DNA of 64,000 nt from Sinomicrobium pectinilyticum (lineage in GTDB: Bacteria; Bacteroidota; Bacteroidia; Flavobacteriales; Flavobacteriaceae): contig NZ_RJTM01000011.1 of the NCBI RefSeq assembly GCF_003725735.1, forward strand, positions 81,189 through 145,188. Reading direction: 5' to 3'. Both the position numbers and the translations under genes were made by a program. Shown in pieces: positions 63,015 to 64,000 of this stretch (within the stretch, counting starts at the first letter, position 1; every line of letters begins with the position of its first letter). Under the pieces are notes generated by a model. That model worked only from the letters and a program-made list of their open reading frames with translations, was not told the origin of the DNA and made no database searches.

Positions 63015-63320
63015 GCGTTAAGGAGGTTTTGGGCTCCGGCACGGATAGTTGTAAGATAAAGATGTCTTTTCTTTTTTTTGCAGAAAGGGAAGAGTGGGAC
63101 GTTTCTTAAATAACGTGAATAATGTGTAGAATTTTTGAAAGTAAAGGTGTTTTTAAGATTTTAATCTCATTCGGATTTTTCCCAAAGGCCTCCTTCGACC
63201 GGGCTAACACATTGCCCGGATAATCCGGAAGCGCTATCGATATTCATCGGGACGGTGGAGCAAACCAGGGGATTATGTATTCCCGGATAAGCCTGAATAG
63301 TGCTATTTAAGGGATTGGGT
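63015..63320. other. Intergenic region before the repeat array
   Basis: No gene or known element is seen. The last 25 bp blend into a degenerate start of the 21-bp array. Confidence 0.4.
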
Positions 63321-63825
63321 ATACACCGAACCGGTTTGGGTCAGCGGCTAACCCATTTCCTTTAGCGGTCAACGTAACCCGGTTAGCCGCTTAAGCAATT
63401 GTGTATGCGGCGTAACCAACCTGGTTAGCGGTAAATGCAGTTCGGTTAGCGGCTAACTTAATCCCTTTAACGGTTACCCCCATTCCCTTTAACGGTCAAC
63501 GTAACCCGGTTAGCCGCTTAAGCAATTGTATATGCGGCGTAACTAACCCGGTTAGCGGCTAACTTGATCCCTTTAACGGCTAACCGATTTCCTTTAACGG
63601 TCAACGTAACCCGGTTAACCGCTTAAGCAATTAGGTATGCGGCGTAAGTAACCCGTTTAGCGGTAAAAGCAGTTCGGTTAGCGGCTAACTTAATCCCTTT
63701 AACGGCTAACCGATTCCCTTTAGCCGTCAACGTAACCCGTTTAACCGCTTAAGCAATTACGTATGTGACGTAACTAACCCGTTTAGCGGTAAAAGCAGTT
63801 CGGTTAGTCGCTAACCGAACCCCTT
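63321..63825. repeat. Array of 24 phased 21-bp units
   Basis: A core TAGCGG/TAACGG/TAGCCG/TATGCGG recurs at 63321 (degenerate), 63342, 63363, 63384, 63405, 63426, 63447, 63468, 63490, 63511 and so on to 63805, that is every 21 bp with one 22-bp step. Larger units of 126 bp (six cores) repeat: the landmark GGTCAACGTAACCC lies at 63367, 63494, 63599 and (variant) 63725, spacings 127, 105 and 126. The 105-bp unit has lost one 21-bp step. Many units hold the palindrome GTTAGC-G-GCTAAC. Stops in every frame rule out a long protein. Confidence 0.9.
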
Positions 63826-63848
63826 CCGGTGTCAAAGGGATTGTGTTC

Positions 63849-64000
63849 ATGGCCGTTTTAGAGCTTTCAATGGTAAAGTATCTGGCCAAAATCGATGCGT
63901 CATTGGCAGTGAAGCGTGGCGGTCCGGTGGCAGGTATGCACCTGTCATTGCGGGTATGGTGCCGGCCTCACGAGATCGCCGCGTCAGCTCCCGCGAAGAC
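63849..64000. repeat. GC-rich end segment, probable dispersed (REP-like) repeat
   Basis: From about 63890 the sequence turns GC-rich and contains TCATTGCGGG, CACGAGATCGCC and GCGAAGAC, words typical of dispersed imperfect-palindrome repeats of the TCATTGCGAG...GAAGCAATCTCG type found in Bacteroidota. TCATTG occurs twice (near 63899 and 63946). A plus-strand frame from ATG 63849 stays open to the end of the window but looks like chance reading of a repeat. Confidence 0.5.

Noticed and set aside
63321..63825. CRISPR array
   Set aside because: Units are 21 bp and contiguous without unique spacers; no cas genes are near.
63321..63825. Protein-coding heptad repeat
   Set aside because: The best minus-strand frame has TAA in each 126-bp block (at TTAAGC), and there is no start or signal; kept only as a possible relic.
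63849..64000. Partial gene running off the right end
   Set aside because: The frame is open but its composition and words match a dispersed repeat rather than a protein.

Overview
The window comes from a member of the Bacteroidota, most likely a flavobacterium (family Flavobacteriaceae). Several lines point there: TAnnTTTG-type -7 promoter elements, TonB-dependent receptors, SPOR, YHS and DUF4301 proteins, LytS/LytTR and hybrid kinases, alternative complex III fused in one operon with cytochrome oxidase, and lipoproteins with short Bacteroidota-style lipoboxes. The genus cannot be fixed from the sequence alone.

Layout. 1-3.1 kb: the end of a Crp/Fnr regulator, a TauE/SafE sulfite exporter and a metallo-beta-lactamase/double-rhodanese fusion form a sulfur (persulfide/sulfite) module. 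3.1-8 kb: a small XRE regulator, a possible small RNA, a broken IS200/IS605 transposase, a fused CcsB-CcsA cytochrome c assembly protein and tRNA-Leu(CAA). 8-14.6 kb: an M43 metalloprotease lipoprotein, biotin synthase, a Tas-like aldo/keto reductase, an OmpA lipoprotein, exonuclease III and S-adenosylhomocysteinase. 14.7-18.5 kb: a phosphopantetheinyl transferase, then an operon of thiamine-binding protein, PnuC-type transporter, NadR-like kinase and DUF4301 protein. A TPP riboswitch with a TonB receptor lies at 24-26.6 kb, so the PnuC protein may carry thiamine. 18.5-24 kb: a small secreted PepSY-like protein, a decayed copy of it, an NtrC-type response regulator and a hybrid histidine kinase with an HPt domain. 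Both the intact and the decayed gene keep sigma-54-like promoters and upstream TTACACA sites.

26.6-34.2 kb: Rieske-like lipoprotein, GreA, HIT protein, zinc-ribbon membrane protein, histidine kinase, flavin reductase-like protein, DUF3127 protein, Aat, Tag and an aldo/keto reductase. 34.4-39.7 kb: an SDR-like protein, a tandem ABM protein, a SnoaL-like protein, a lipoprotein acetolactate decarboxylase, a TonB receptor and a small acidic protein. 39.8-46.7 kb: LytS/LytTR pair, then rimP-nusA-infB with a strong hairpin in its leader. 46.9-51.2 kb, minus strand: a tight five-gene run (YHS, DoxX, DinB, NRDE, ATP-grasp), a Crp/Fnr regulator and a SPOR protein.

51.4-63 kb: an eight-gene respiratory operon encoding alternative complex III (ActA-F) and cytochrome oxidase subunits II and I. 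It would pass electrons from menaquinol through c-type hemes to oxygen. The CcsBA protein at 4.2 kb is the type of enzyme that attaches those hemes. 63.3-63.8 kb: a 505-bp array of 24 units spaced almost exactly 21 bp apart, followed by a GC-rich stretch that looks like a dispersed repeat.

The most unusual signals are the phased 21-bp array, the two-component/sigma-54/small secreted protein locus with its decayed duplicate, and the leader hairpins in front of greA and rimP-nusA.
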